Below, in pieces: positions 31,312 to 38,923 of a stretch of 64,000 nt of DNA (its first letter is position 1; each line of letters opens with the position of its first letter). Location: the NCBI RefSeq assembly GCF_023276435.1, contig NZ_JALLPO010000028.1:1-64000 (forward strand). The letters are read 5' to 3'. Source of the stretch: Sphaerisporangium perillae. GTDB taxonomy: Bacteria; Actinomycetota; Actinomycetes; Streptosporangiales; Streptosporangiaceae. Under the pieces are notes generated by a model. It searched no databases, was not told the DNA's origin, and saw nothing but the letters and a program-made list of their open reading frames with translations. A program made the position numbers and the translations under genes.

Positions 31312-32429
31312 GCGGGGCCCCCGTCCCGCAGCGAGGAGGCGCCCGCCTCCCACCGTCCCAGCAGGTGCAGGGCGAAGAGCCGGTCGAGCGCCAGGCAGCA
31401 CGCGGCCCCGTACAGCACGTCGCCGGCCAGCGACGGGTGGGCGGCGGCGAACGCGCCGCACATGTCGTGCCCGGCGATCTGCTCATGGACGGCGTCGGCC
31501 TGCACGTGCTCGTCGTAGAAGCGGGCGGTCATCGCGTCCGCCCCGAGCCTCCGCAGGCCGCGGCCGTACTTGGCGTTGGGCAGCGAGGAGGTCATCTCCA
31601 GGGCGGCGAGGTGGCCGAGCAGCGCGCCCCGGTGCCGGCGGTGCAGGCCGAACAGCGACATCGCGTTGTTTACGGCCAGCGTGATCGCCGGCACCCGGTC
31701 CACGTACGCGCCGTAGGCGTCGGAGAGGCCGAGGCCGCGCATCGTGGCCCGGAACAGCTCCGCGTGCATCCGTTCGCAGCGCCCGCCGCCGTACTCGTCG
31801 GCCTGGATCTCGACCAGCGCCGCCTTGGCGGGGCCGCGCAGCCGCGGGATGCCCCACGTGTGCGGGTCGGCTTCCTTCAGGTGGTAGATGGACCGGTGGA
31901 CGACGAACTCGCGGAACTGCGCCGGCCCCGCGTGGTGCCGGAGGTGGTCGGCGAGCGTGGGGCCGTCGTCGTCCTCGGCCGCCAGGTCGGCGAGCGCCCG
32001 GGGCAGCTCCCGGGCCGGCACCGGCGGCGGCCGGCGCACGGCCGCGGACAGCCCCTGCTCGAACCGCCGTTCCAGCAGCTCGCGCGCCCGCAGCAGGGAC
32101 GGATGCCACTCCCACCGCTCGTCGACCCCGTCGAAGCCCTGGTAGTGCAGCTCGTAGCAGGCGTAGAGAGCGACCTGGAGGTCCTCGTCGTACAGGGCGG
32201 GGCCGCCGGAGGGGACGGCGATCGGGCCGAGGTCGTGCGGGGCGCGTGCCAGCCGCTCGAACAGCGACCCGCTGACCGGGCCCCGCGGCCGCGGCAGCCT
32301 GGGCGCGGTCTCCGGAAGCGTCCCGGTGTCGCCGCCCCCTCTTGGCTCCACGGCCCTCGCCGCGGCCACGACGCGCACCGCGTCCACGGCCTTCGCGGCG
32401 TCCACTGGCGTGCGCTTCGCGCGCTTCAT
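31308..32429 (-). CDS. iron-containing redox enzyme family protein (haem-oxygenase-like fold)
   Basis: 373 residues. After a variable N-terminus of about 55 residues (A/V/R-rich, start uncertain) comes a helical domain with spaced His and Glu residues (YELHYQGFDGVDERWEWHPS, FVVHRSIYHLKEADPHTW, EIQADEYGGGRCERMHAELF, FYDEHVQADAVHEQIAGHDM). This is the metal-ligand pattern of the di-iron haem-oxygenase-fold family. These enzymes probably carry a di-iron or haem-like centre; the substrate is not known. It starts 17 bases after cydB and overlaps the GT2 start, so it is part of the cydAB operon. The CDGSH gene nearby may act with it. Confidence 0.85.
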   Translation of the reverse strand: MKRAKRTPVDAAKAVDAVRVVAAARAVEPRGGGDTGTLPETAPRLPRPRGPVSGSLFERLARAPHDLGPIAVPSGGPALYDEDLQVALYACYELHYQGFDGVDERWEWHPSLLRARELLERRFEQGLSAAVRRPPPVPARELPRALADLAAEDDDGPTLADHLRHHAGPAQFREFVVHRSIYHLKEADPHTWGIPRLRGPAKAALVEIQADEYGGGRCERMHAELFRATMRGLGLSDAYGAYVDRVPAITLAVNNAMSLFGLHRRHRGALLGHLAALEMTSSLPNAKYGRGLRRLGADAMTARFYDEHVQADAVHEQIAGHDMCGAFAAAHPSLAGDVLYGAACCLALDRLFALHLLGRWEAGASSLRDGGPA

Positions 32430-32445
32430 GGGCTGCGTCGGCTCC

Positions 32446-33459
32446 TCACTCTGGTGTGCCGGCGTCGCGCAGCGACCGCCGCTGGACGGCGAACAGCCAG
32501 ACCATGGGCGGGACGACCAGCAGCGATCCGGCGGCGATGACGACGAGGGTGGCGGCGAGGACCGCCGGCTCCGCGGCGGCCCGGTCGTAGGTCAGCGACG
32601 GCAGGAGCATGAGGGGGTATTGGGCGAGCGGCCACCCCCACATGACGGCGACGACCCCGAGCATGGCGGCGATCCGGCCGGGCAGGTAGGCGCGCCTGTA
32701 GAGCAGCAGCAGCGAGGCGACGCCGAACACCGCGCTCGCCACGACGAGCGGCAGCGCGCGATGGGTCAGCCCGCTGAACAGCGGCGGAGCGTCCGAGCGC
32801 AGCACGACCATGCCGCCGAGCGCGACGGCGCCGATGGCCAGGGCGGCGGCGAGCGCGCGGACGCGGAACCACTCCGCCAGGCCGGGATGCCCGGCCCTGG
32901 TCGCGTCGTCGCACAGGTAGGCGCCGGCGAGGTAGGCGCAGACCATGAGGGCCAGCACGCCGCTCAGCAGCGACGTGGGGTTGAGCCAGGCGGCGAGGAT
33001 GTCCCCCCTGGCCAGCCCCGGCGGGACCCGTCCCGAGGCGATCGCCCCCGCCACCGTGCCGAGGCAGAAGGGGGTGAGGACCGACGAGACCGCGAAGGCG
33101 GCGCCGAACAGGCGCTGCTGCCACAGCTCTGTGGCCGCCTTGCGGAAGGCGAACGCCGTGCCCCTGGCGACGATGCCGAGCGCGGCCAGCGTCAGCGGGA
33201 TGTAGAGCGTCGACATCACCGAGGCGAACACGGCCGGGAACGCCGTCCACAGCAGCACGATCACGAAGATGAGCCACACGTGGTTGGCCTCCCAGACCGG
33301 TCCGATCGACGTCTCGATCAGCCGCCGGCGCCCCATGCCCGTACGGCTGCGCCCGGAGAGCAGGTCCCACACTCCCCCGCCGAAGTCGGCCCCGGCGAGC
33401 AACGCGTAAAGGGTGAGGCCGGCCCACATCACCACGAGCACGGCCTGCGCGAGGTCCAT
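32446..33459 (-). CDS. cydB: cytochrome bd ubiquinol oxidase subunit II
   Basis: 337 residues, eight to nine membrane helices. The conserved GADFGGGVWDLLSG near residue 25 and the IGPVWEANHVWLIF motif identify CydB, the non-haem-ligating partner of CydA. The ATG shares a base with the cydA stop (TGATG). Together they reduce O2 to water from menaquinol at low oxygen or under stress. In many actinomycetes cydDC follows; here an iron-containing enzyme and a glycosyltransferase follow instead. Confidence 0.95.
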   Translation of the reverse strand: MDLAQAVLVVMWAGLTLYALLAGADFGGGVWDLLSGRSRTGMGRRRLIETSIGPVWEANHVWLIFVIVLLWTAFPAVFASVMSTLYIPLTLAALGIVARGTAFAFRKAATELWQQRLFGAAFAVSSVLTPFCLGTVAGAIASGRVPPGLARGDILAAWLNPTSLLSGVLALMVCAYLAGAYLCDDATRAGHPGLAEWFRVRALAAALAIGAVALGGMVVLRSDAPPLFSGLTHRALPLVVASAVFGVASLLLLYRRAYLPGRIAAMLGVVAVMWGWPLAQYPLMLLPSLTYDRAAAEPAVLAATLVVIAAGSLLVVPPMVWLFAVQRRSLRDAGTPE

Positions 33460-34838
33460 CAGGACACCCCCGGCCCAGGCGCCCGGTCGGGTTCCTGGGG
33501 GGCGACCGGCCGCTCGCTCCACCGGATGAGCCGCAGCACGTACAGGGTGAAGACGGTGAGCACCGCGTAGACGAGGGCGACCACGACGAACCCGGTCCAC
33601 AGTGCCGGAGCGGGGTTCACCGCGTCGGACGTGCGCAGATGGCCGTACACCGTCCAGGGCTGCCGGCCGACCTCGGTGACCGTCCACCCGGCCTCGACCG
33701 CCAGCACCGCGACCGCCCCCGAGACGGCGGCGAGCCGCAGGAACCAGGGCGAGCGGGGCAGCCCGCGGCGGCGCCACCAGGTCACGCCGAGCCAGGCCGA
33801 CAACAGGAGCAGCAGGAAGCCCGCGCCGACCATCGCGTCGAAGGCGAGGTGGACGATCGCGACCGGCGGCCGGTCGGCCGGCGGGACCCGGTCGAGTCCT
33901 TGGACGACCGTGTCCGGGCTTCCCCCCATCAGGAGGGACAGCCCGGCGGGGATCTCCAGGGCGTAGCGCAGCCGGTCGCCCGAGACCAGGCCGCCGATGC
34001 TGAGCGGGGCGCGGGCCTGAGTGCGGAACAGCGCCTCGGCGGCGGCGAGCTTGGTGGGCTGCAGCGTGGCGACCGACCTTCCGGCGAAGTCGCCCACGAG
34101 GATCTGCACGGGGGTGAGCAGGGCGGCCATGGTGAAGGGCACCAGGAAGCCGAGCAGGTCGTAGCGGTCCCTGCGGCCGCGCAGCATGCCGGCGGCGTAG
34201 ACGCCGGCGACGAGGAACCCGGTGGTCATGAACGCGGCCACGATCATGTGCAGCGTCTCGTGCGGCACCGCGGGGTTGAACATCGCGCGCCACGGGCTCA
34301 CCTGCCTCGCCACGCCGCCGGACAGGACGAACCCCTGCGGCCGGTTCATCCACGCGTTCGCGCACACGACGAAGAACGCCGATGCCGTCCCGGCGAGCAG
34401 CACCGGCACGCCGGTGAGGAGGTGCACCCTGGGCGGCAGGCGGTCCCAGGTGTACAGGTAGATGCCGAGGAAGACGGCCTCGACGAAGAACGCGACGCCC
34501 TCCGTGGCGAACGGCACCCCGATGACCTGCCCGTACGCGCCCATCAGCCCGGGCCACAGCAGGCCCATCTCGAAGCTGAGGACGGTGCCCGACACCGCGC
34601 CCGCCGCGAACAGCACGCCGATGGCCTTGGCCCACTGGTGGGCGAGCCGCCTGTAGTCGGCGTCGCCGGTGCGGATCGCCCGCCACTCGACCAGGAGCAT
34701 CAGGGCGGGCATGCCGACGCCGAGGCAGGCGAGCACGATGTGCCAGCCGAGGGAGACGGCCATCTGCATGCGGGCGGCGATGAGGTCGGCCGGGCTCGCC
34801 GGGCCCGCGGCGGACAGGACGGACTGCCATGCCCCCAT
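33459..34838 (-). CDS. cydA: cytochrome bd ubiquinol oxidase subunit I
   Basis: 459 residues with about nine membrane helices. The haem b595 ligand region near the N-terminus (ARMQMAVSLGWHIVLAC), the Q-loop (short form) and the diagnostic GWTVTEVGRQPWTVYGH are present. GGGAGGT precedes the ATG. It binds three haems and oxidises quinol. It is the first gene of a four-gene operon. Upstream, 34839-35219 (381 bases) holds no gene on either strand that I can support; it should contain the cydA promoter and the promoter of the divergent small gene, but I see no clear hexamers. Confidence 0.95.
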   Translation of the reverse strand: MGAWQSVLSAAGPASPADLIAARMQMAVSLGWHIVLACLGVGMPALMLLVEWRAIRTGDADYRRLAHQWAKAIGVLFAAGAVSGTVLSFEMGLLWPGLMGAYGQVIGVPFATEGVAFFVEAVFLGIYLYTWDRLPPRVHLLTGVPVLLAGTASAFFVVCANAWMNRPQGFVLSGGVARQVSPWRAMFNPAVPHETLHMIVAAFMTTGFLVAGVYAAGMLRGRRDRYDLLGFLVPFTMAALLTPVQILVGDFAGRSVATLQPTKLAAAEALFRTQARAPLSIGGLVSGDRLRYALEIPAGLSLLMGGSPDTVVQGLDRVPPADRPPVAIVHLAFDAMVGAGFLLLLLSAWLGVTWWRRRGLPRSPWFLRLAAVSGAVAVLAVEAGWTVTEVGRQPWTVYGHLRTSDAVNPAPALWTGFVVVALVYAVLTVFTLYVLRLIRWSERPVAPQEPDRAPGPGVS

Positions 34839-35219
34839 CCGCGCACCTCCCGCCCGCCGTCACGGCGTGCCGCTGGGGCACGCGTCATCCGTTTCTGCAG
34901 GTTAAGCGGTCGATGCGCGCGACGGCGTGTACCGGTTCGGCGCGTCGCGGTAATGCGCGGCCCGCGGCCGCCGGCGTCCCGCGGGCCGCTGGAAAGACGC
35001 GGCCGGCCGGTGGCGCGGCACCGGTCGGGGTCGCTCGGGCTTTGCCCGAACCCATGCTGCGGGTTTGCCGTCGCCCGGGTGACCCGTCCGATATGTCATG
35101 GTTAGGGTGATAGCTGTATCGCGCCGTACTGGCGTATCCCGGGAACCCCACAGCGACGCTCCGCAGGCCCAGGGCACATCCACCAGGGTCACCAAGGATC
35201 TGGTTACGGAGTGATTCTC

Positions 35220-35351
35220 ATGCTCAGACGACTCATCGCCACCGGTGTTCTGCTCACTGCAGCCCTGCTCACCGCGGCGGCTCCTGGCCTCCGCCGGGGC
35301 GGCGACTACGATGACGATGACTGGGACGACGACTGGGACGACGACTACTAG
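35220..35351 (+). CDS. 43-aa secreted ultra-acidic peptide (Asp/Trp/Tyr)
   Basis: An ATG with GGAG eight bases upstream encodes MLRRLIATGVLLTAALLTAA, a good signal-peptide core, then a short spacer (APGLRRGG) and DYDDDDWDDDWDDDY before TAG. The last 15 residues contain eleven Asp, two Trp and two Tyr. I recognise no family. A one-base shift in the spacer would give LASAGA, a signal-peptidase-like site, so a pair of compensating indels may have altered the processing region. The extreme acidic tail could bind calcium or cationic surfaces. A strong terminator follows at 35430. Confidence 0.6.
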   Translation: MLRRLIATGVLLTAALLTAAAPGLRRGGDYDDDDWDDDWDDDY

Positions 35352-35429
35352 GATCCGCCGGCGTCGCCTGCCCGGAGACCGCGACGGTCCCGGCCGGGCA
35401 AGCCCGGCCCTGTGTCCGGGCGAAAAGCG

Positions 35430-35467
35430 GGCGCCGCCCCGCGAGATGGGTCTCGCGGGGCGGCGCC
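35430..35467. terminator. very strong bidirectional hairpin terminator
   Basis: A perfect 17-bp stem (35430-35446 with 35451-35467) with loop TGGG, preceded by an A-run (GCGAAAAGC). It lies 78 bases after the acidic-peptide gene and 43 bases past the end of the convergent DUF1996 gene. Confidence 0.85.
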
Positions 35468-35510
35468 TTGCGCGCGCCCGGCCCGATCGGATCCGGTGCC
35501 CGGTCTCAGG

Positions 35511-37454
35511 TCAGCCGCAGCGCCTGCCGCCGTTGATGCAGTTGACCGCCTGCTTCATCAGCGCCTCCGGCATCACGTTGATGAAGTCGCCGTGGTCGGT
35601 GATCGGCTTGTGCAGCTGCTCGGGGAAGCTGTCGACGGCGAAGCCCGGGCCGGGAGGCAGGTTGTAGGTGATGCGCTGCTCCAGGGCCGGAATGGCCTGG
35701 AACCCGTTCGGGCACGATCCGTCCGCCGCCGCGAAGGTGACGTGGGTGCGGTGGTTGGCGCTGTCGGTGTTCTTGCCGTCCCAGCAGCTCTGGAACTTGA
35801 AGGTCCGCACGACCTGGCTGCCGCGCGGGCAGATCGGGTACTTGTCCTTCAGCTGCCGGTTCTCGAACCCGGTGCACGACCAGCTGGCGTTGGCGTTCGT
35901 CGGCCCGTTGGTGAACGACTTGGCGTCACCGGTGATGATGCGCAGGAACGTCGGCATCCCGACGACCTTGCTGGTCGGGTTGCCCCTGAGCGTCAGCGTG
36001 ACCGACGCCGGGCGCACGATCTTGCCGATGTTGCCGTCGAGGCCGCCACCGGCCTTGTTCGCGTCGTTCTCCTGCCCGTTCTGCAGGCGCACCACCGGCC
36101 AGTAGTGGGTGGACTTGTCGCCGTTGGAGCAGGTCGTACCGGCGGCCTGCAGGCTGTCGTTGGTCGAGAAGCCACTGGTGTCCAGGTTGCCCACGTAGTC
36201 GTGCACGTGGTGGGCGCCGTTGGTCACCCCAGGCGCGACGATGACATTGTCGGAGTTGAAGTGGCCGTTCTCGTTGCGCCCGCACCGGGACACGAAGGTG
36301 CCCTTGGAGGCTTGCGGCCCGTCGGCGGGACGGTTGACGTTGGGCTGCACGTTGCGGATGTCGACGAAGTCGTCGGGCGAGGGCCCGGTCGCGCCGCCGG
36401 TCGCCGTGGCGCTCGGCGAGGGAGAAGCCGAAGCGGTCGGGCTCGCTGAGGGGTCGGCGCTGCCGCTGGGGGACGGGGATGCGGAGGGATCGTCGGTCGC
36501 GGTGGCCGTGGGGTTCGGCGAGGGCGACTGCCCACCGCCCGCGCCGTTCTGCAGCGCGCACGTCGCCAGCCCCTGCAGGCCGTTGGCCTGGGCGCCGGCG
36601 CGCCGCAGCGTGCTCGCGATGCGGTTGATGACGAACGAGCGCGCGATCCTCAGCGGGTTCAGCACCGCGTTGCGGATCAGGTTGTTGCTCGCGCGGGCGC
36701 CGATCCTGGCCAGCCGCTGGTTCGCCTGGGCGATCTGCTGGTCGAGCGTCGTCAGGTCACGCTTGACCTGCGCGGACGCGACCGCGGGAATCTGCGGCAG
36801 CTTGTCGGCCACCGACGGGCAGTTCACCGTGCGCACCGCCGCGTTGCCCGCGGCCGCGCTCGCCGACGCGCTGGGCTCGGCGGAGGGCTCGGCGGACGCG
36901 GAAGGATCCGCGGACGCGGAGGCGGAGGCGGAGGCGGAGGCGGAGGGCTCGGGGCTCTGCGACTGGCCCCCACTGGCCGCACCGGTGCTCACGCCACAGG
37001 TGGCGAGTGCCTGCAAGCCGTCCGGACGTTCCGCGACCCGGCTGATGACCGTCGCGATCCTGTTCACGGTGGCGAGGCGCTTGTCCCTCAAGGGGTTGAG
37101 GATCGCGTTCCGCACGAAGTTACTGCCGCCTTGCCCCTGGGTGGCGGCCAGCCGCCGGTTCGCCTCGGCGATCTGCGTGTCGAGCAGGGCCAGGTTCCGG
37201 TTCACCTCCGCCGCCGCGGCGGCGGGGACATCGGGAAGCTGGTCCGCGACCGACGGGCAGTTCACCGTCGGGGCCGCGGTCGTGCCGGCGAGGCGTGAGG
37301 CGGCGCTGACGGTGAGGGCCGACAGCGACACGTCCCGGCTCGGCACCTGCCCAGCCGGGGACAGGCTCGCCACGACGAGGCCGACCCCCGCCCCACCCAG
37401 GGCAAGGAAACTCAGGACGGGCCTGAACCGCCGTCTGTGCTGATTTCCGATCAC
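35511..37454 (-). CDS. secreted DUF1996 protein with two N-terminal repeat domains
   Basis: 647 residues from GTG with GGGAGG upstream. A signal/anchor segment (about 12-35) is followed by two homologous ~100-residue units, each opening TVNCPSVAD-x-LP-x-x-PA and ending in a Cys. Each unit is followed by a Ser/Ala/Pro-rich linker (PSASASASASASADPSASAE; SPSPNPTATATDDPSASPSP). The C-terminal DUF1996 domain (about 375-645) has VSRCGRNENGHFNSDNVIVA and GAHHVHDYVGN, the conserved His cluster, and paired Cys. Function is unknown; fungal relatives are secreted. The linker contains a GGCGGA hexanucleotide run near 36917-36946 that could vary in length. Confidence 0.85.
   Translation of the reverse strand: MIGNQHRRRFRPVLSFLALGGAGVGLVVASLSPAGQVPSRDVSLSALTVSAASRLAGTTAAPTVNCPSVADQLPDVPAAAAAEVNRNLALLDTQIAEANRRLAATQGQGGSNFVRNAILNPLRDKRLATVNRIATVISRVAERPDGLQALATCGVSTGAASGGQSQSPEPSASASASASASADPSASAEPSAEPSASASAAAGNAAVRTVNCPSVADKLPQIPAVASAQVKRDLTTLDQQIAQANQRLARIGARASNNLIRNAVLNPLRIARSFVINRIASTLRRAGAQANGLQGLATCALQNGAGGGQSPSPNPTATATDDPSASPSPSGSADPSASPTASASPSPSATATGGATGPSPDDFVDIRNVQPNVNRPADGPQASKGTFVSRCGRNENGHFNSDNVIVAPGVTNGAHHVHDYVGNLDTSGFSTNDSLQAAGTTCSNGDKSTHYWPVVRLQNGQENDANKAGGGLDGNIGKIVRPASVTLTLRGNPTSKVVGMPTFLRIITGDAKSFTNGPTNANASWSCTGFENRQLKDKYPICPRGSQVVRTFKFQSCWDGKNTDSANHRTHVTFAAADGSCPNGFQAIPALEQRITYNLPPGPGFAVDSFPEQLHKPITDHGDFINVMPEALMKQAVNCINGGRRCG
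36917..36946 (-). repeat. hexanucleotide tandem repeat in the DUF1996 linker
   Basis: Five copies of GGCGGA code for alternating Ser/Ala in the linker between the two repeat domains. Length changes by whole units would stay in frame. Confidence 0.7.
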
Positions 37455-37733
37455 TAGAACTCCTCCCGGAGTACGTGCTCATGGCGGCATTGTTTGGTGC
37501 CCCATCGCCACGAGGTACGCGGGGGAGTCCGGAACAGTTCGACGTTCCGCCCGGAAACTTCCGCCGGAATCCGGACGCGGCGCGGTCCGTGCCCCGGGGA
37601 GGCGACGGCCTCCCCTCCCCCGCCCGTCCCGGCGCGGCGACGACACCGCGACGCGACCGCGATGAACCGAACGCGCGCGCCGCGCGTACCCGCTGACGGT
37701 GACTTCTGCACCGCACACTGATGGGAGATCTCC

Positions 37734-38174
37734 ATGGGACGCCCAAGCCTCACCACGCAGGCGGCAACGCGCGTGACCGCACTTCTCGGGGCCGTTCTCA
37801 CGCTCGCGCTCGCCACGGGATGCGGCGGCGGCGAGTCGGGCGATACCGTCCCCGCCGCGGCCGCCGCCCCCGCCGCCCAAGCGGGCCCGCCCGCCACCCT
37901 CAAGCAGCTCGCCACCAAGACCGGCTGCAAGAAGCCCCAGGTCCAGACCGACGCGGACGAGCTGCGGCAGGGCGTGTGCAAGACCGACAAGGGCCAGTAC
38001 ACCGTGACGACGTTCGCCACCGACAAGGGCAAGCAGGAGTGGCTGGAGGAGGCCAAGAAGTGGGGCGGCAACTACCTGGTGGGCACCCGCTGGGTCATCG
38101 CCGGGAACGACCCGGGCGTGTTGCAGTCCTTCAGCGAGAAGGTCGGCGGGAACATCGAGACGGCGGCGCCGTGA
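37734..38174 (+). CDS. small lipoprotein, paralogue 1 of a tandem pair
   Basis: 146 residues. Signal peptide with lipobox LATGC (Cys about 30), then an Ala/Pro-rich spacer and a compact domain with two Cys (KTGCKKPQVQTDADELRQGV, CKTDKGQYTVTTFATDKGKQ) that may form a disulfide, ending GTRWVIAGNDPGVLQSFSEK. GGGAG precedes the ATG. The same domain occurs in the next gene, whose GTG overlaps this stop (GTGA). I know the pattern only as hypothetical lipoproteins; no function is assigned. Confidence 0.8.
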   Translation: MGRPSLTTQAATRVTALLGAVLTLALATGCGGGESGDTVPAAAAAPAAQAGPPATLKQLATKTGCKKPQVQTDADELRQGVCKTDKGQYTVTTFATDKGKQEWLEEAKKWGGNYLVGTRWVIAGNDPGVLQSFSEKVGGNIETAAP

Positions 38175-38689
38175 TCCCCCGGGTGGCGGCGCTGCTCGGC
38201 GCCGCCGTCACACTGTGCGCGCTGGCCGGCTGCGCTGGCGCGCAGGCCGCCGCCGGCGGCCCGGCCACCGTCGAGGAGATCGCCGCCAAGACCGGCTGCG
38301 CAGCCCCCCAGATGCAGGTCGACGCCGAGGAGCTGCGGCAGGGCGTGTGCAAGACGTCCAAGGGCCAGTACTCGGTCACGACGTTCGCGACCGAAAAGGG
38401 CAAGCAGGAGTGGCTGGACGACGCGCTGAGCTACGGCGGCGCCTACCTCGTCGGCACGCGCTGGATCGTCCTCGGCAACACCACGGAGATGCTGGAGCCC
38501 TTCCGCGCGACGCTCGGCGGGACCGTCAGGAAGGGCGGCCACACGATGCCGTCCGGGCAGCCCATGCCGCAGGAGCACACCATGGCGCCCGGCGAGCCGA
38601 TGCCGGAAGGGCACACCATGCCCTCCGGGCAGCCCATGCCGGATGGGCATTCGATGCCGCCCGGAGAGCACACGATGCCCATGCCGTAG
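38171..38689 (+). CDS. lipoprotein paralogue 2 with His/Met/Pro 12-residue repeats
   Basis: 172 residues from the GTG that overlaps the previous stop. Lipobox LAGC (Cys about 18), then the same two-Cys domain as paralogue 1 (EEIAAKTGCAAPQMQVDAEE, ELRQGVCKTSKGQYSVTTFA). It adds a C-terminal extension of three 12-residue repeats plus two partial ones (HTMPSGQPMP, HTMAPGEPMP, HTMPSGQPMP, HSMPPGE, HTMPMP). The regular His and Met spacing resembles copper-binding Met/His motifs; metal binding is inference. The pair are clear tandem duplicates, with the tail gained by only one. Confidence 0.8.
   Translation: MIPRVAALLGAAVTLCALAGCAGAQAAAGGPATVEEIAAKTGCAAPQMQVDAEELRQGVCKTSKGQYSVTTFATEKGKQEWLDDALSYGGAYLVGTRWIVLGNTTEMLEPFRATLGGTVRKGGHTMPSGQPMPQEHTMAPGEPMPEGHTMPSGQPMPDGHSMPPGEHTMPMP
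38540..38686 (+). repeat. 36-bp tandem repeats coding the HTMPxGxPMP tail
   Basis: Units at 38540-38575, 38576-38611 and 38612-38647, a shortened unit 38648-38668 and a final half unit 38669-38686. Each full unit codes for 12 residues with one His and two Met. Confidence 0.85.
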
Positions 38690-38716
38690 CCGATCACGAG
38701 ATGGACACCGGAGCCC

Positions 38717-38908
38717 TCACGAGATGGACAGCGCGCCGGACGGGCACACCTGCACGGCGCGGCGGACCGCCGCCTCGTCCTCCGGGGACGGTTCCCCGGC
38801 GAGCAGCAGCACGGTGCCGTCCTCTTCGCTCTGGTCGAAGACCTTCGGAGCGGTGAGCGCGCACATGCCCGCTCCGATGCAGCGCTCGGTATCGGCTTTG
38901 ATCCGCAT
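38717..38908 (-). CDS. small single-cluster ferredoxin (P450 partner)
   Basis: 63 residues. Cluster motif C-I-G-A-G-M-C followed by a distant C-P (VQVCPSGA) gives three Cys with Gly/Ala in the second position, typical of 3Fe-4S ferredoxins that donate electrons to actinomycete P450s. It starts 15 bases after the P450 stop, and its GGAGG overlaps the P450 stop codon, so they form one transcript. A separate ferredoxin reductase is not nearby. Confidence 0.92.
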   Translation of the reverse strand: MRIKADTERCIGAGMCALTAPKVFDQSEEDGTVLLLAGEPSPEDEAAVRRAVQVCPSGALSIS

Positions 38909-38923
38909 GGGCAGAGAATCCTC

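Noticed and set aside
38540-38686. Short tandem repeats as a CRISPR or minisatellite
   Set aside because: The 36-bp units are contiguous, in frame and code for a regular peptide; no spacers.
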